From Candidatus Omnitrophota bacterium (lineage in GTDB: Bacteria > Omnitrophota > Gorgyraeia > 2-01-FULL-45-10), in the NCBI GenBank assembly GCA_020057115.1, contig JAGVGJ010000021.1:1-33362 (forward strand): a stretch of DNA of 33,362 nt. Reading direction: 5' to 3'. The position numbers were made by a program, and so were the translations under genes. The notes beneath the pieces were generated by a model. It was not told where the DNA came from, searched no databases, and saw nothing but the letters and a program-made list of their open reading frames with translations. Positions 27,201 through 31,856 of this stretch are shown piece by piece; the stretch's first letter is position 1, and each line of letters opens with the position of its first letter.

Positions 27201-27956
27201 CTTTCAAAGTCTTACACCAGGATCGATCCGAAACAGGATATTGTAAGTATTGCGCCGCCTCTCGCACCAATTGCTACCCCGGCTCTTATACCACAAGCGG
27301 CAGTGCCTGTTCCGGTGATAGAGCCGAAGGTGCTTGCGGAGGCGCAGATAGAAGCCGCAAAACAAATTCTCAGGAATGTCAGATTTGCTTCAGAGCCGCG
27401 AATAATATTTATCGAGAATAAAGATGAGGTGAATAAGGCTATTCACCAGGCGAACAAGAGCGAGATGAAGCGTACGATAGCCCGGAATTACGGCACGAAT
27501 ATTACGATAATATTCCACGACGGTTCGGAGGAGGGGCTGCAGAAAGCTTATGATTCCGTGAAGTCGGAGCTAGTGAAGCCGAAGGCGCTCGCGCTCGCTT
27601 ATATAGGGAAGGATCAGTTCGCTGCGGCAGAAAGGGTATTTGGAAGCGACAACAAGCAGGTGAAGTGGGTGCAGGAAGATGTGCCGGAGGGCGCGATCAT
27701 AGATGAGGTCATGCATGTTGTCCTCGGCCTGGGGATATTGGACTACGTTAGAAGCAACTACGCGCCTGAATATGACAAGACAAGGCTTTTGAAGCTCATT
27801 GAACAGATGGTTGCAGACCCCGCCAATATAGAGCTTCTGAAAAAAGATTTCAACAACATCTTCAAGGCTGCATTCGCCCTCAAGATCAAGAAGATAGACT
27901 TCAAAGAGATCCAGGATTGGAAACATGCTCAGGATCAGGTGCTCCGGTCGCTGTAA
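12249..27956 (+). CDS. Giant exported multi-domain mosaic protein (5,235 residues)
   Basis: A single open frame of roughly 575 kDa. The start at 12249 follows AGGGG. Residues 1-50 form a signal peptide: a basic N-region, a hydrophobic core and an AAWA-AR cleavage site. Modules (approximate residues): ChaN/EreA-like 75-560; GHKL ATPase 680-870 (EAVENG, GVGISM); Ser/Thr kinase 925-1200 (GEGGSAVVY, HADIKPGN, DFG, APE); Pol-beta-type nucleotidyltransferase 1230-1450 (GSWCYG, SDLD); membrane segments 1506-1596; phosphodiester-glycosidase-like 1618-1858; membrane segments plus HEMTH (1981); methyltransferase-like 2050-2250; clan GH-A glycosidase 2635-2988 (Glu2793, Glu2907); membrane segment ~3000; helical 3050-3600; GNAT 3624-3792; kinase-like remnant ~4190-4260; transglutaminase-like 4278-4418; DUF218 4440-4657; PPP phosphatase 4711-4991. 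Pro/Ala linkers (APRAPP type) separate many modules. Very large proteins are known from Omnitrophota. Overall function is unknown; an envelope role is inferred from the signal peptide. The ATPase, kinase, nucleotidyltransferase, GNAT, DUF218 and PPP calls rest on clear motifs; the others are weaker. Confidence 0.9.
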   Translation: MFDARSNTLKERPQRVSKNALWSFFIRPVAVITLVAFITTILPVDAAWAARTSSGPSSVGPVRGSSQAVSFKEINVETFAIPDHIGKVKDYYKADSDRIVIHIQDAHCNYYCQMQAARIIDYLSRVYGIDVIDLEGGEGDYDLGVFTSIKDRSIRLRVSDYFVREGLINGAEFLAINSSESLRLWGVEKASLYLENLGIYRSSLKYKASVDKSIRSISHILNKLKIHVFTKELLELDTKYAQYKAGNIEFKDYLAYLMGNAKSHNIDVKAYKNIHTLSQAIGEEETIDFKATQKERDELVEKLKSMLSRNEMEELVLKMFEFKNDKISQADFYRHLTLKAKEVGMKMEDYPELERYVDYIFLYASMDKVKTVMEMDSLEAAIRAVMCKNDTQRELDILSKNLVLMKNIFNISLTREDYRYYLDNEDSFSVRKYADFIKRYAPAYGVAVSFDNGMKDLDSYRKEMVKFFECSIERDEAFVRNIKFGIHPSTSLGTGGPGSGVQKKKIAVMMTGGFHAENLGELFKKNNISYISILPTFKNPPGYKSPYFDLLSGKRSPVEEKLATATGSSLAIVSALNRLGLLVEGEAKERVFNLYVKWKTASENDKGLLIVKGDKIAAAIGKDGIEDAALTGKNTDAIIQGRFEVVRIEAPLQQAPAKPADVIFDAAFMGDVSVSEKEALIATIVNAIRSKGYAGEKTENALSKFVIEAVENGCKARLSRYLSEKYGRLGELRIRMNKNKVSADEVMAIEEAEAKATGETEVRVVCSIEEGSLKIEVSNNSELNEDLKNRIEENLKADPAARAARNMYDLVLPKGYPIARKIFGSGVGISMIKKMAEDAGGSINYSSEGGWTTFGLTLPKAPKAEAKRVKRVKQPDEWPAGGSARYLQGLSIQQIKALAEEQGGKAIRLAGDAAKELRAPSLPIRYNINWAEVLGEGGSAVVYDGTDLVLPDADERSHVAVKVLDPKASLESKLIFLREAAILKRLGGTEGVVGIRDFFFDEENEQYYLVMDSVGKALDDILLAGNFIAADDALRLAVSLIKTVGRLNEKGIWHADIKPGNIFIPATIKDGREVYDFDNAVLGDFGIALDANSVKSGITKFGDAVTASPAYTAPEVLLGNGYSDSTDLYGVGASLYFAIEGRNRVNSNQPFVVMSEMQQALKKSQEAYPVARKDVPDGLKNLIGALIKNKASDRPASIADALAILDALAAPLKQESIAKKVALSFATDQDAIIKLLEESNWYYQRFNDDEKARFRKQVFGGLKSQAVKRIKDLVLKKLRAMNVKADESSIVSVMAIGSWCYGLSVKPSDLDIVVIVDGLKKNMDLARIQIHDPAEWFTEEGRYVDTCQIKMMSKDLIDKKSGKDERQLEEEGEVWGHGVLIDGERVLMDKPSNETLRRLARKFFIWSSIMSKDLGNNVPEARVRNLNKVMRRWGEGMNILSVFSDASGQPASFMKRFVEFDESMKTAHSNSDADKMSDIAVSAINYIDDKSALPTPPAAPRAPPGINMILMLLTGGAIALAPGVASAADASSSVGAMFMGVNTIVSMAVFLGVAVAIGLIAVPLIKKYYPGIKKPVFYFIPVFVLSALFTVFNIAEARFANSPKDMLRTPIANVKQLRNAFRNEEPRAIVGEGVEGAMISVKGITGEVAWVDARARTKIMRYSDLAKYKPEDGYRVYGIFNTAPQTDSGKHTTLVASGGKEIRSFNEKASSTGAGGAIFVRYPNGAVWIVRKTTANYETFLKKCRYDIAVQAGPLLKENGVIQKDLPLESTSRLYVGADPATGKMKFMHVGTGSTGYGGVKEVLEEHFAGMPDVMLFDAGQYDINSISNTGISSMPSLEGEDLYCMVLEAKLPEAMATKRQPISSINYLLAGFAFLSAPLSYLLFASDPSVLLVAAGGVFGVFYAMTGLTMKICAYLAKTGRIKTGPEKRLSWFFEEACVDDPTVEFAELKASSLGIRMVHVNKKNLRALPKFFQYLVMFHEMTHLMAIPGLSGELVATLFPFIGAFYKMKGQWIISRDLADYDMFISENMPNSEYLPAGVSGEIKMIAENNKARGLKTSYLDACGGLGYAATEASLRFKKDGLQTYLADLVSWNQDDIPGSMRRDLQTSAVARNVPGDILSRSFDKFIQSDVSKLKMPEKMDIITMMQGMQYMDDPMEAVVNLYNNLKEGGVLIAGFGLPIAKDADDQTNKKAEEAMKQLEAMSVAMHRMGIKTEYKIMRQMGPDEDVITFMIYIERSKRPQDLILNWEPSENIYFKTLEDGRGNKARERLVIYKQKEGIPAVGYMPTGEETVVGAPASSQAPALKVSDETVSKIAVMLAAKFITPDNIDIVIKILKGEEIQIMTEERVGGKDAQVPVSVSPVVFLGIHKEYQRLLKDVSILIGKENDYRDPALFERIKTEMMRQTSGKTEADLRDMFFKATRGSGVMNGQALMNMFTTQFADNVKARPVSDEDADTLLAGLKGGYGMDIRTNYRYVLAAMLINILEYHSDILSPAKLRETLDSLKLFFGYDFNSGTFIKKDQAVADAGDLKLFDPEIFNVWEDAGIPVMQDRLASVEKDLAPRLAKAPSGIIPAPLKTEPAEPEQPPQVIISPPQAPRMGSGHMGAIILSAVLAFFSGGAVQIQAGEGPAPAVEIDRAAEAAAVTLNRDADNNVWWTVSGRKETAKIGMSYSPTAPGRHINSYKNKYAELLLALLDEKEGGKGHAKALKDAGCDYIRLYAISSDDPKDIEGVKKILQRVHEQYGIKVLLGNWAGLYAEKPDDKEAAKKDVARMVERYAKEPWLLCYQIGNENNYYLKGIGSLSGGNKWDTINMTAAEYYIFMNDLAKTVKAAEKELGVSHPVLLGVGAEFVAKDARASEEQKRMIKDTCTSFDAAGLNLYTSKEGFVIRLKDLRDKLGLPVMISEFGMPSTRNGEKKQAEFIKEIADLLASQAAGMKGPGNVIGFTAFEATDEAWKTEESPEAGHYGVLGKSAEKMFLDARKSFDKVNAREKKGALPAPGGIKAPPMGGFIDIRLLFVVGVAALSPYVGIALGATGAVYLTYRILALAYAAYQPATPRVPPMGEGMNAEQVREFAARGTPVQLINYLNLTGLFDLQEDIIRDALRPDPARLAQFEKLLAHVKELRDLKSKVYDKDPAVRVEALRDIAKFMEANRPFATKFNLAFIIEAAKHADQYSYSAAIAAIDKFATVNPAAFTEQNRALLADVLKPGKQNSVRLLLERIGTKSTIERLSMEIGRPLTSAAVLLILFRAREERKTADTAYLKKEIEYWSGIESEHKALPTIGCKIHLHKKQGAQEDRYIQLDDMRLAYDSLGVAIRDSRLLKEMKDVEYEIILPPSFSYKVITGLLHHMMKNDTLDRERHVIEAQFTFEGNLTDEAKYIEFALLAGRFYEVGYPEKLVTLMGSEASVLISGGGVLSAIRTDDEALEYQDQKLRTDYLGLLMPYFNPDEPGEVFSLSNEEVLWGVGRDGKQKIMLSFSNAAKDLQLLNFALMEYLKPDNDPKKNKKLSEAYERFKQNVITVASEFGIQGETFKATWLGEYGKETGIDLWSQLYPYLKKLHDVKMDNPGFQPAFANLFNGTANKIAEIIGQEGGAAPIVGPQVPAVSPVPIAPQAPRAPPTVLSDLKQINAIFDSIYSVENNYAPASFTNDPWRRPPDAYFEKLLKANGQPISDAALLLDNSVLILEREAVTNKIIGFAVWGNDWQHDQGAAYLAHMAVASEHQGQGNGAQLLDRVVDATVKAGKRRLKFEVRQVTGRAAFYETYANRKKIPFTKIQDNEQFSYVLNLEAAGGLPGSESAPVAPPAPEEDLTGNIAAGLSAKEEIAWRGQISVNSNKVRDAKENRPWINLIAKRCVKLLARENELRAKLKEAGVSDMRINVAINALKNPLVRFQYFDARVEGTEKYMLGHKYALAVNIISQLDRWERSSLEAGMIKKADLIDEYILHEALEKIDLGHEAIVTFTNSFFDMPAFEKRGQTPLGQALRAFIEMKVKSLAPVQSMNVPFTLSLLHKGFKDEFNGAPVHVRGMVPDTNAIKNYIAALGIRTASGQRAVPAVKRVYIPHLTLNKRQMMLTGKLVAFDKPDDALPRQTVELLRKAAKDGLFELVELNTLDDYKKAAGDLNINEGDFEVLLQSTFLIFISDWIGADARQYFNENDKDAEKMAKFGRGLGETLKALHEGELICGDTYLGQFVVNDEPFNVFRVGLISIYSFADFGTMEKVAKNVNSEYRAMLDSLSEEPVAAEAFRSAYPLSEMQRIAGISESTEPAQVSLSLERIIEIMQEVRKDMRSFDMSDADIPKLYLGVSIDLARRLREEGVRANVWTTEERLRGVGERAILHYWVETDKYLLDAFPEGIRENYWKEIPKKYLSNGIIVIEKSKGLPATFYASGEEIDESHPLYNVMRRLERDIRESISRAAAPPSAPPSAVPLRTDARIGMEFLAQRDVPEIDQASLENTIGAKQADAVLLFGSSEIETAEKAAELYNKGLTKKIVIAGGIGRETGYLIENIKAGGYRYIIEKIGKPEDKISESAIFREILLSKSVKDEDILIDENSTNAQQNVELAFDALEKSGVTPESMRTMILIQHSALQRRAVATFDKVVSGEKYAKWGMIQRIGYAAIQPDVERMDTAKKSYYLGMMVGEVKRLQEYYPKFITEVEVPDEVKAAAKQLKFEYVKMLMDETREAIQSEQQNGMLAEKISDIRSDKGFIEGRIACIPDKEGQLIVIGDTHGDPFSTKQILAKTCFSERVKKGEKLHVVFLGDYVDQGKDTVENLMTILELKKSYPQHVTILAGNHEYIDENLKEAEVYKRYHPEFERNDWIIDTAPKNFLDSLRMLVRGLPVMAVTKNGIVLAHSGVPSLETQGNEERSVRGLLSLKDDATLQEEMLANFVNSVNEEEKDRKKLHPGEEESWFKYWTGKTSFDRFMDSVGGKIMVRGHDKNAGASTTLFNDRFITVISTGTASPESGVQYKGISPRYAVFDLSKSYTRIDPKQDIVSIAPPLAPIATPALIPQAAVPVPVIEPKVLAEAQIEAAKQILRNVRFASEPRIIFIENKDEVNKAIHQANKSEMKRTIARNYGTNITIIFHDGSEEGLQKAYDSVKSELVKPKALALAYIGKDQFAAAERVFGSDNKQVKWVQEDVPEGAIIDEVMHVVLGLGILDYVRSNYAPEYDKTRLLKLIEQMVADPANIELLKKDFNNIFKAAFALKIKKIDFKEIQDWKHAQDQVLRSL
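12282..12323 (+). terminator. Intrinsic-terminator-like hairpin inside the giant gene's signal-peptide codons
   Basis: AGACCACAA (12282-12290) pairs perfectly with TTGTGGTCT (12309-12317). Two further G-C pairs may close the loop after a bulged A. The 3' arm runs straight into seven T residues (12317-12323), the normal form of a Rho-independent terminator. It overlaps codons 12-25 of the giant ORF, so it could act as an attenuator. Ribosomes translating the leader codons would disrupt it, while untranslated RNA would terminate. Confidence 0.6.
13707..13752 (+). repeat. In-frame 45-bp low-complexity insertion with GGGGTCC x3
   Basis: GGGGTCC occurs three times in a row (13732-13752), directly after a CATCCCTCGACTTCGCTCGG segment. 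Together they add 15 codons (HPSTSLGTGGPGSGV) between a conserved-looking helix and the strand KKKIAVMMTGGFH. The CCYTCGACKTCGCT core resembles the segment following hairpin 1 in the intergenic repeats (11592-11605 and 33268-33281), so the insertion may derive from the same family. Confidence 0.5.
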
Positions 27957-28091
27957 AAATTTCCTCAGTCTCCCTACCAACCCGAAAGGTGGAGGATCTG
28001 GTGTGAAAATTAATCCAACAAAAGCTTGAAATGTAGTCCGCGCTATGCTACACTTCTTATAGGTTGATACGCTTTAATACCGTTTATACAC

Positions 28092-28107
28092 GCTGCGCCT
28101 ACGCAGC
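28092..28107 (+). other. Small hairpin upstream of smc
   Basis: GCTGCG (28092-28097) and CGCAGC (28102-28107) enclose a 4-nt loop, 23 nt before the smc ATG. No T-run follows, so it is not a terminator. It may influence smc translation. The rest of the 174-nt gap contains only a weak promoter-like pair, TTGAAA (28026-28031) and TACACT (28049-28054) with 17-nt spacing, and no gene. Confidence 0.4.
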
Positions 28108-28130
28108 TTAAATAATATATATAAGGTACG

Positions 28131-31100
28131 ATGTATTTTAAATCCCTCGAGCTTATAGGGTTTAAGTCATTCGCCGAAAAGACGAAGCTTAATTTCGAGC
28201 CGGGCGTTACCGCTATCGTCGGGCCGAACGGCTGCGGCAAATCTAATGTCGCAGACGCTATCCGATGGGTCCTCGGCGAGCAATCCGCAAAATCACTCCG
28301 CGCCTCCAAGATGGAGGACGTCATCTTCAATGGCACCGATACCAAAGAGCCGATCAATTTCGCAGAAGTATCCCTCACATTCTCAAATGAATCCAGGATG
28401 CTGCCCATCGACTATGATGAGGTCACGATCTCGCGCCGCGTATTCCGCTCAGGCGAAACAGAATATCTTCTGAACAAAACTCCCGTAAGACTTAGAGACA
28501 TACACGAGCTCTTGATGGGCACAGGCATCGGCACCGAGAGCTACTCCATCATCGAGCAGGGCAAGATGGATCTGATATTAAGCTCGAAGCCGGAGGACAG
28601 GCGCTTCGTATTCGAAGAGGCGTCGGGCATCACAAAATATAAGTCCAAGAAGAAAGAGGCGATGCGCAAGCTCGAACAGACCGAGCAGAACCTCCTGAGG
28701 ATAAGCGACATCATCCAGGAAGTGAAACGCCAGATAGGTTCTATCGAGCGCCAGGCGCGCAAGGCCGAAAGATACAAAGTAGATTTCGATAAATTAAAAG
28801 AGCTTGAGATAAAGCTCTCTTTTTATGATTACAAGGACCTGAAGACGCAGGAGAAGACGCTTCTCGTCGAGTCAGGCGACTTGAAAGAGCGCGAGAAGGA
28901 GCTTGATATCGAGACACAGGCTCTCGTCTCCGACATATCCGGCTTCAGGCGCTCGGTCGATGAGCTGAATATCAAGATATCCGAACTTAAATCCCGCCAC
29001 TCAGAGATAACCAATTCCGTCGACATGAATATCCACAAGATCCAGATAGACAAGGAGAGGATCGAAGAGGCGCGCTTTAACCAGGAGGCGCTTAATAAAG
29101 AGATAGCTTCTATAAACGATAAGGTCGCCGCGGCAAGGACCGTTGCCGAGAAGCTGAGGGATGAGCTTTCAAAGGTCGCAACGGCCAAGCTTGCCAAAGA
29201 GAAGACGATAGCAGATAAAGAGGCCCTCTGGAGCACCATATCCAAAGAGATAGAGCATACCGAAGAGAAGATAAGATCCTCCAAGATCCAGATAGTCGAT
29301 CTTCTGGCAAGGGAGACCAGGAACAAGAACGAGCTTATAAAACTCGGCGCTGATGTCCAGAACAGAAATGCCCGCAAGCGCAGGCTCTCGATAGAAAAAG
29401 AGACCGTAGAGAGGGAGCTCCAGGCAGTCGAGCAGGTTAAGAATGGCATCGAAAGGGAGTTTGAGAATATAGAGTCGAGGCTCTCCTCGTTAAGATCGGA
29501 TATCGAGTCGAAAAAAATAACCGAGCAGTCCATGCAGCAGGAGCTATCATCGCTTGACAGCCGCATAGCCCATGAAGAGGCAAGAAGAGCCGCGGCGATT
29601 TCGAAGATAGAGTTCCTCGAAGACCTCATAAAGAGGCACGAAGGTTTTCATCAGGGGGTCAAGAGCATCCTCGTGAAGAGAGAGTCAGACCCCGGAGCAT
29701 TTTCAGGCGTGCGCGGCGTCCTCGCCAACATGATGAAGATAGAGCGCGGGTATGAAGAGGCGATAAGCATGTTCCTGGGTGATGATGCGCAGCTCGTCAT
29801 CATGGAGAAGGATAGCGACATATCGGCGGCGATCGATTATCTGAAAGATAATAAGCTCGGCAAGGCGAGTTTCCTTTCGCTTGAGACGCTCGACAGGATA
29901 AGTTCGCTTGGGGCTTCGTCAGCAAGGATCGTCCCGCAGAATTCAAGGCCTTTAAAAGATTTCATCAAGGCAGACCCCCAATACCAGAAGATAATAGACC
30001 GGATATTCGATAATGCCTATCTGTCTCTTTCTACGGAAAGCTGGGCGGCGGATATCAGTTCTTCGCAAGAATCGACGCTTCTTACCAAGACCGGGATGAA
30101 GTATGCCCGCGGCCGTTTTTCCGGTGGCAGTTCGTTCGACAATGCCGAATCCTTATTGATAGGCCGGCAGGACAGGGTGGAATTGTTGAAGTCGGAGCTT
30201 AATGCGACCGGGGATGAGATCCTGGGCCTTAATAATTCAAAGAGAGAGAAGGCTCTGACCATAGAAGCGCTTAAGGCGGAGCTCGGCACCCTTGAAGACA
30301 GGCTCCATGCTGAAGAGATCATGGTGGCCAATATAATGGTAAAGAAGGATGCCCAGGAAGAGAATACCAAGAAGTTGCGCGAAGAACTCTCTGTGACTGA
30401 CCTTGAACTTGACGAAGTCAACCAGACGATAGAGGACCTTACGAAGAAGGGCGAAGCGCTCAATTTAGAGCTTAATGACATAGAGAAGGAGAACTCCTCC
30501 GTTCAGCGCTTTATCGAAGAGGCGCTTCTTTCGACAGCCGACAAGAGGTCGCAGAAAGAGAATCTCGCGCTTGAAGTCGCGACGCTTAAGACCGAGAACC
30601 AGTCTGTCGGAAGAGAAGAAGATGCCCTGAAGGCCAATCTCCAGAAGGAAGAGGCATTCCTGTTCGAATTAGAGGATATGGCGATGTCCAAAGAAGGCCT
30701 CCTGAAGGATTCCCGGGACAAGGTCAAGGTCTTCGAAGAAGAGATATTGAAGCTTGAGGCGGAGAATGGGTCGATCTCGCTTGAGCTCAAGGCGCTCAGC
30801 GGCGAGCTTGCGAGCATAGACCAGTCGAGGGCCGGCCTTGTTGAACAGCTCGGCCGCGGCGAAGCGCGGAAAAAAGATAAGGATAGGGAGCTTGAGTCCT
30901 TAAGAAACCAGATAAGGGACTCGGATGTAAAGCTGACCGAGCTTAATTATAAAAAATCGAGCCTTAAAGAGCGCATCCTCCAGGCCTATAAAGAAGACAT
31001 AGAGAGTATTCATGTTGAGCTTGAGGATAGCGTAGATTGGGATTCTATAAAGACTCAAGTGGCGGAGCTGAAGGATAAGCTTGATAAGCTCGGACCGGTG

Positions 31101-31856
31101 AATCTTGTCGCGATAGACGAGCATAAGGAGCTCGAGGAGAGGTATTCATTCCTTGTGAGGCAGCAGGAAGACCTGGTCAATGCGAAAGATTCGCTGTTAA
31201 AGGCCATCCAGAAGATAAATAGGACGACGAAGGAGCTGTTCCTCGACACATTCCAGAAAATACAGGTAGAGTTCAAGACATTTTTCAAGACCCTATTCGG
31301 CGGCGGCCAGGCTGAGCTTGTCCTGATAGACGAGCAGGATGTCCTTGAATCCGGCATAGAGATAATAGTAAGGCCGCCCGGCAAGAAGATCCAGAATATA
31401 ATGCTACTCTCCGGAGGAGAGAAGTCCCTGACGGCCATAGCGCTTCTATTCTCGATATTCAAGGTGAAACCGAGCCCGTTCTGCGTGCTGGATGAGTTGG
31501 ATGCGCCGCTCGACGAATCGAATGTAGTCAGGTTCTGTACCGTATTAAAAGAGTTCCTCAAAATGTCGCAGTTCATCATCATAACCCACAACAAGCGCAC
31601 TATCGAGCTTGCCGACGTGATGTATGGAGTGACGATGCAGGAGAGGGGAGTATCTAAGATAGTCTCCGTGAAATTCATGCATCATGATACTAAGGATGCT
31701 GCCGAGGAGCCTCGGCAGGCGCCCGAGACGCCGCCTGAAACGCCGCAGGAAATATTAACTCCGGAAGTAGAGAATGCCGCCGCCCAGGCGGTAGAGTCGA
31801 TGAGCCCAGCCGAACAACCCGAAGGGGACCTTACTGGGGCCTCTTCTCACCCATAG
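28131..31856 (+). CDS. smc: Chromosome segregation protein SMC
   Basis: The 1,241-residue product has the full SMC plan. The N-terminal ATPase head carries Walker A GPNGCGKSN (about residues 31-39) and a Q-loop region, WVLGEQSAKSLR. A long coiled coil follows, then a hinge at about 510-660 (FSGVRGVLANMMKIERGYEEA), and a second coiled coil. The C-terminal head has signature LSGGEKSLTA (from residue 1093), Walker B FCVLDELDAPLDESN and ITHNKRTIELAD. It forms the dimeric condensin core that organises and segregates chromosomes, normally with ScpA and ScpB, which are not in this window. After the head there is a tail of about 60 residues rich in Pro, Glu and Ala (APETPPETPQE), longer than usual. 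The start at 28131 matches the family opening MYFKSLELIGFKSFA; the ribosome site (ATAAGG) is weak. The 3' end overlaps the convergent GGDEF gene by 26 nt. Confidence 0.98.
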   Translation: MYFKSLELIGFKSFAEKTKLNFEPGVTAIVGPNGCGKSNVADAIRWVLGEQSAKSLRASKMEDVIFNGTDTKEPINFAEVSLTFSNESRMLPIDYDEVTISRRVFRSGETEYLLNKTPVRLRDIHELLMGTGIGTESYSIIEQGKMDLILSSKPEDRRFVFEEASGITKYKSKKKEAMRKLEQTEQNLLRISDIIQEVKRQIGSIERQARKAERYKVDFDKLKELEIKLSFYDYKDLKTQEKTLLVESGDLKEREKELDIETQALVSDISGFRRSVDELNIKISELKSRHSEITNSVDMNIHKIQIDKERIEEARFNQEALNKEIASINDKVAAARTVAEKLRDELSKVATAKLAKEKTIADKEALWSTISKEIEHTEEKIRSSKIQIVDLLARETRNKNELIKLGADVQNRNARKRRLSIEKETVERELQAVEQVKNGIEREFENIESRLSSLRSDIESKKITEQSMQQELSSLDSRIAHEEARRAAAISKIEFLEDLIKRHEGFHQGVKSILVKRESDPGAFSGVRGVLANMMKIERGYEEAISMFLGDDAQLVIMEKDSDISAAIDYLKDNKLGKASFLSLETLDRISSLGASSARIVPQNSRPLKDFIKADPQYQKIIDRIFDNAYLSLSTESWAADISSSQESTLLTKTGMKYARGRFSGGSSFDNAESLLIGRQDRVELLKSELNATGDEILGLNNSKREKALTIEALKAELGTLEDRLHAEEIMVANIMVKKDAQEENTKKLREELSVTDLELDEVNQTIEDLTKKGEALNLELNDIEKENSSVQRFIEEALLSTADKRSQKENLALEVATLKTENQSVGREEDALKANLQKEEAFLFELEDMAMSKEGLLKDSRDKVKVFEEEILKLEAENGSISLELKALSGELASIDQSRAGLVEQLGRGEARKKDKDRELESLRNQIRDSDVKLTELNYKKSSLKERILQAYKEDIESIHVELEDSVDWDSIKTQVAELKDKLDKLGPVNLVAIDEHKELEERYSFLVRQQEDLVNAKDSLLKAIQKINRTTKELFLDTFQKIQVEFKTFFKTLFGGGQAELVLIDEQDVLESGIEIIVRPPGKKIQNIMLLSGGEKSLTAIALLFSIFKVKPSPFCVLDELDAPLDESNVVRFCTVLKEFLKMSQFIIITHNKRTIELADVMYGVTMQERGVSKIVSVKFMHHDTKDAAEEPRQAPETPPETPQEILTPEVENAAAQAVESMSPAEQPEGDLTGASSHP
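31699..31718. other. Perfect 9-bp palindromic hairpin in the smc tail
   Basis: CTGCCGAGG (31699-31707) and CCTCGGCAG (31710-31718) are exact inverted copies with 2 nt between them. The site lies in codons of the non-conserved tail of smc, about 140 nt before its stop. As smc and the GGDEF gene converge with no intergenic space, this could help slow or end transcription from either side. No T-run accompanies it. Confidence 0.4.

Noticed and set aside
12249-27956. The giant ORF as an artefact of several fused genes in the assembly
   Set aside because: The frame is continuous, the linkers repeat the same Pro/Ala style, and no internal ribosome site or stop was seen. Raw reads would be needed to exclude it fully.
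27957-28000. Terminator after the giant gene
   Set aside because: Only a weak stem around AACCCGAAAGGTGG is present, with no T-run.
28829-29629. A long antisense ORF opposite smc
   Set aside because: It is a Ser/Leu-rich shadow of coiled-coil codons, with no promoter, ribosome site or recognisable domain.
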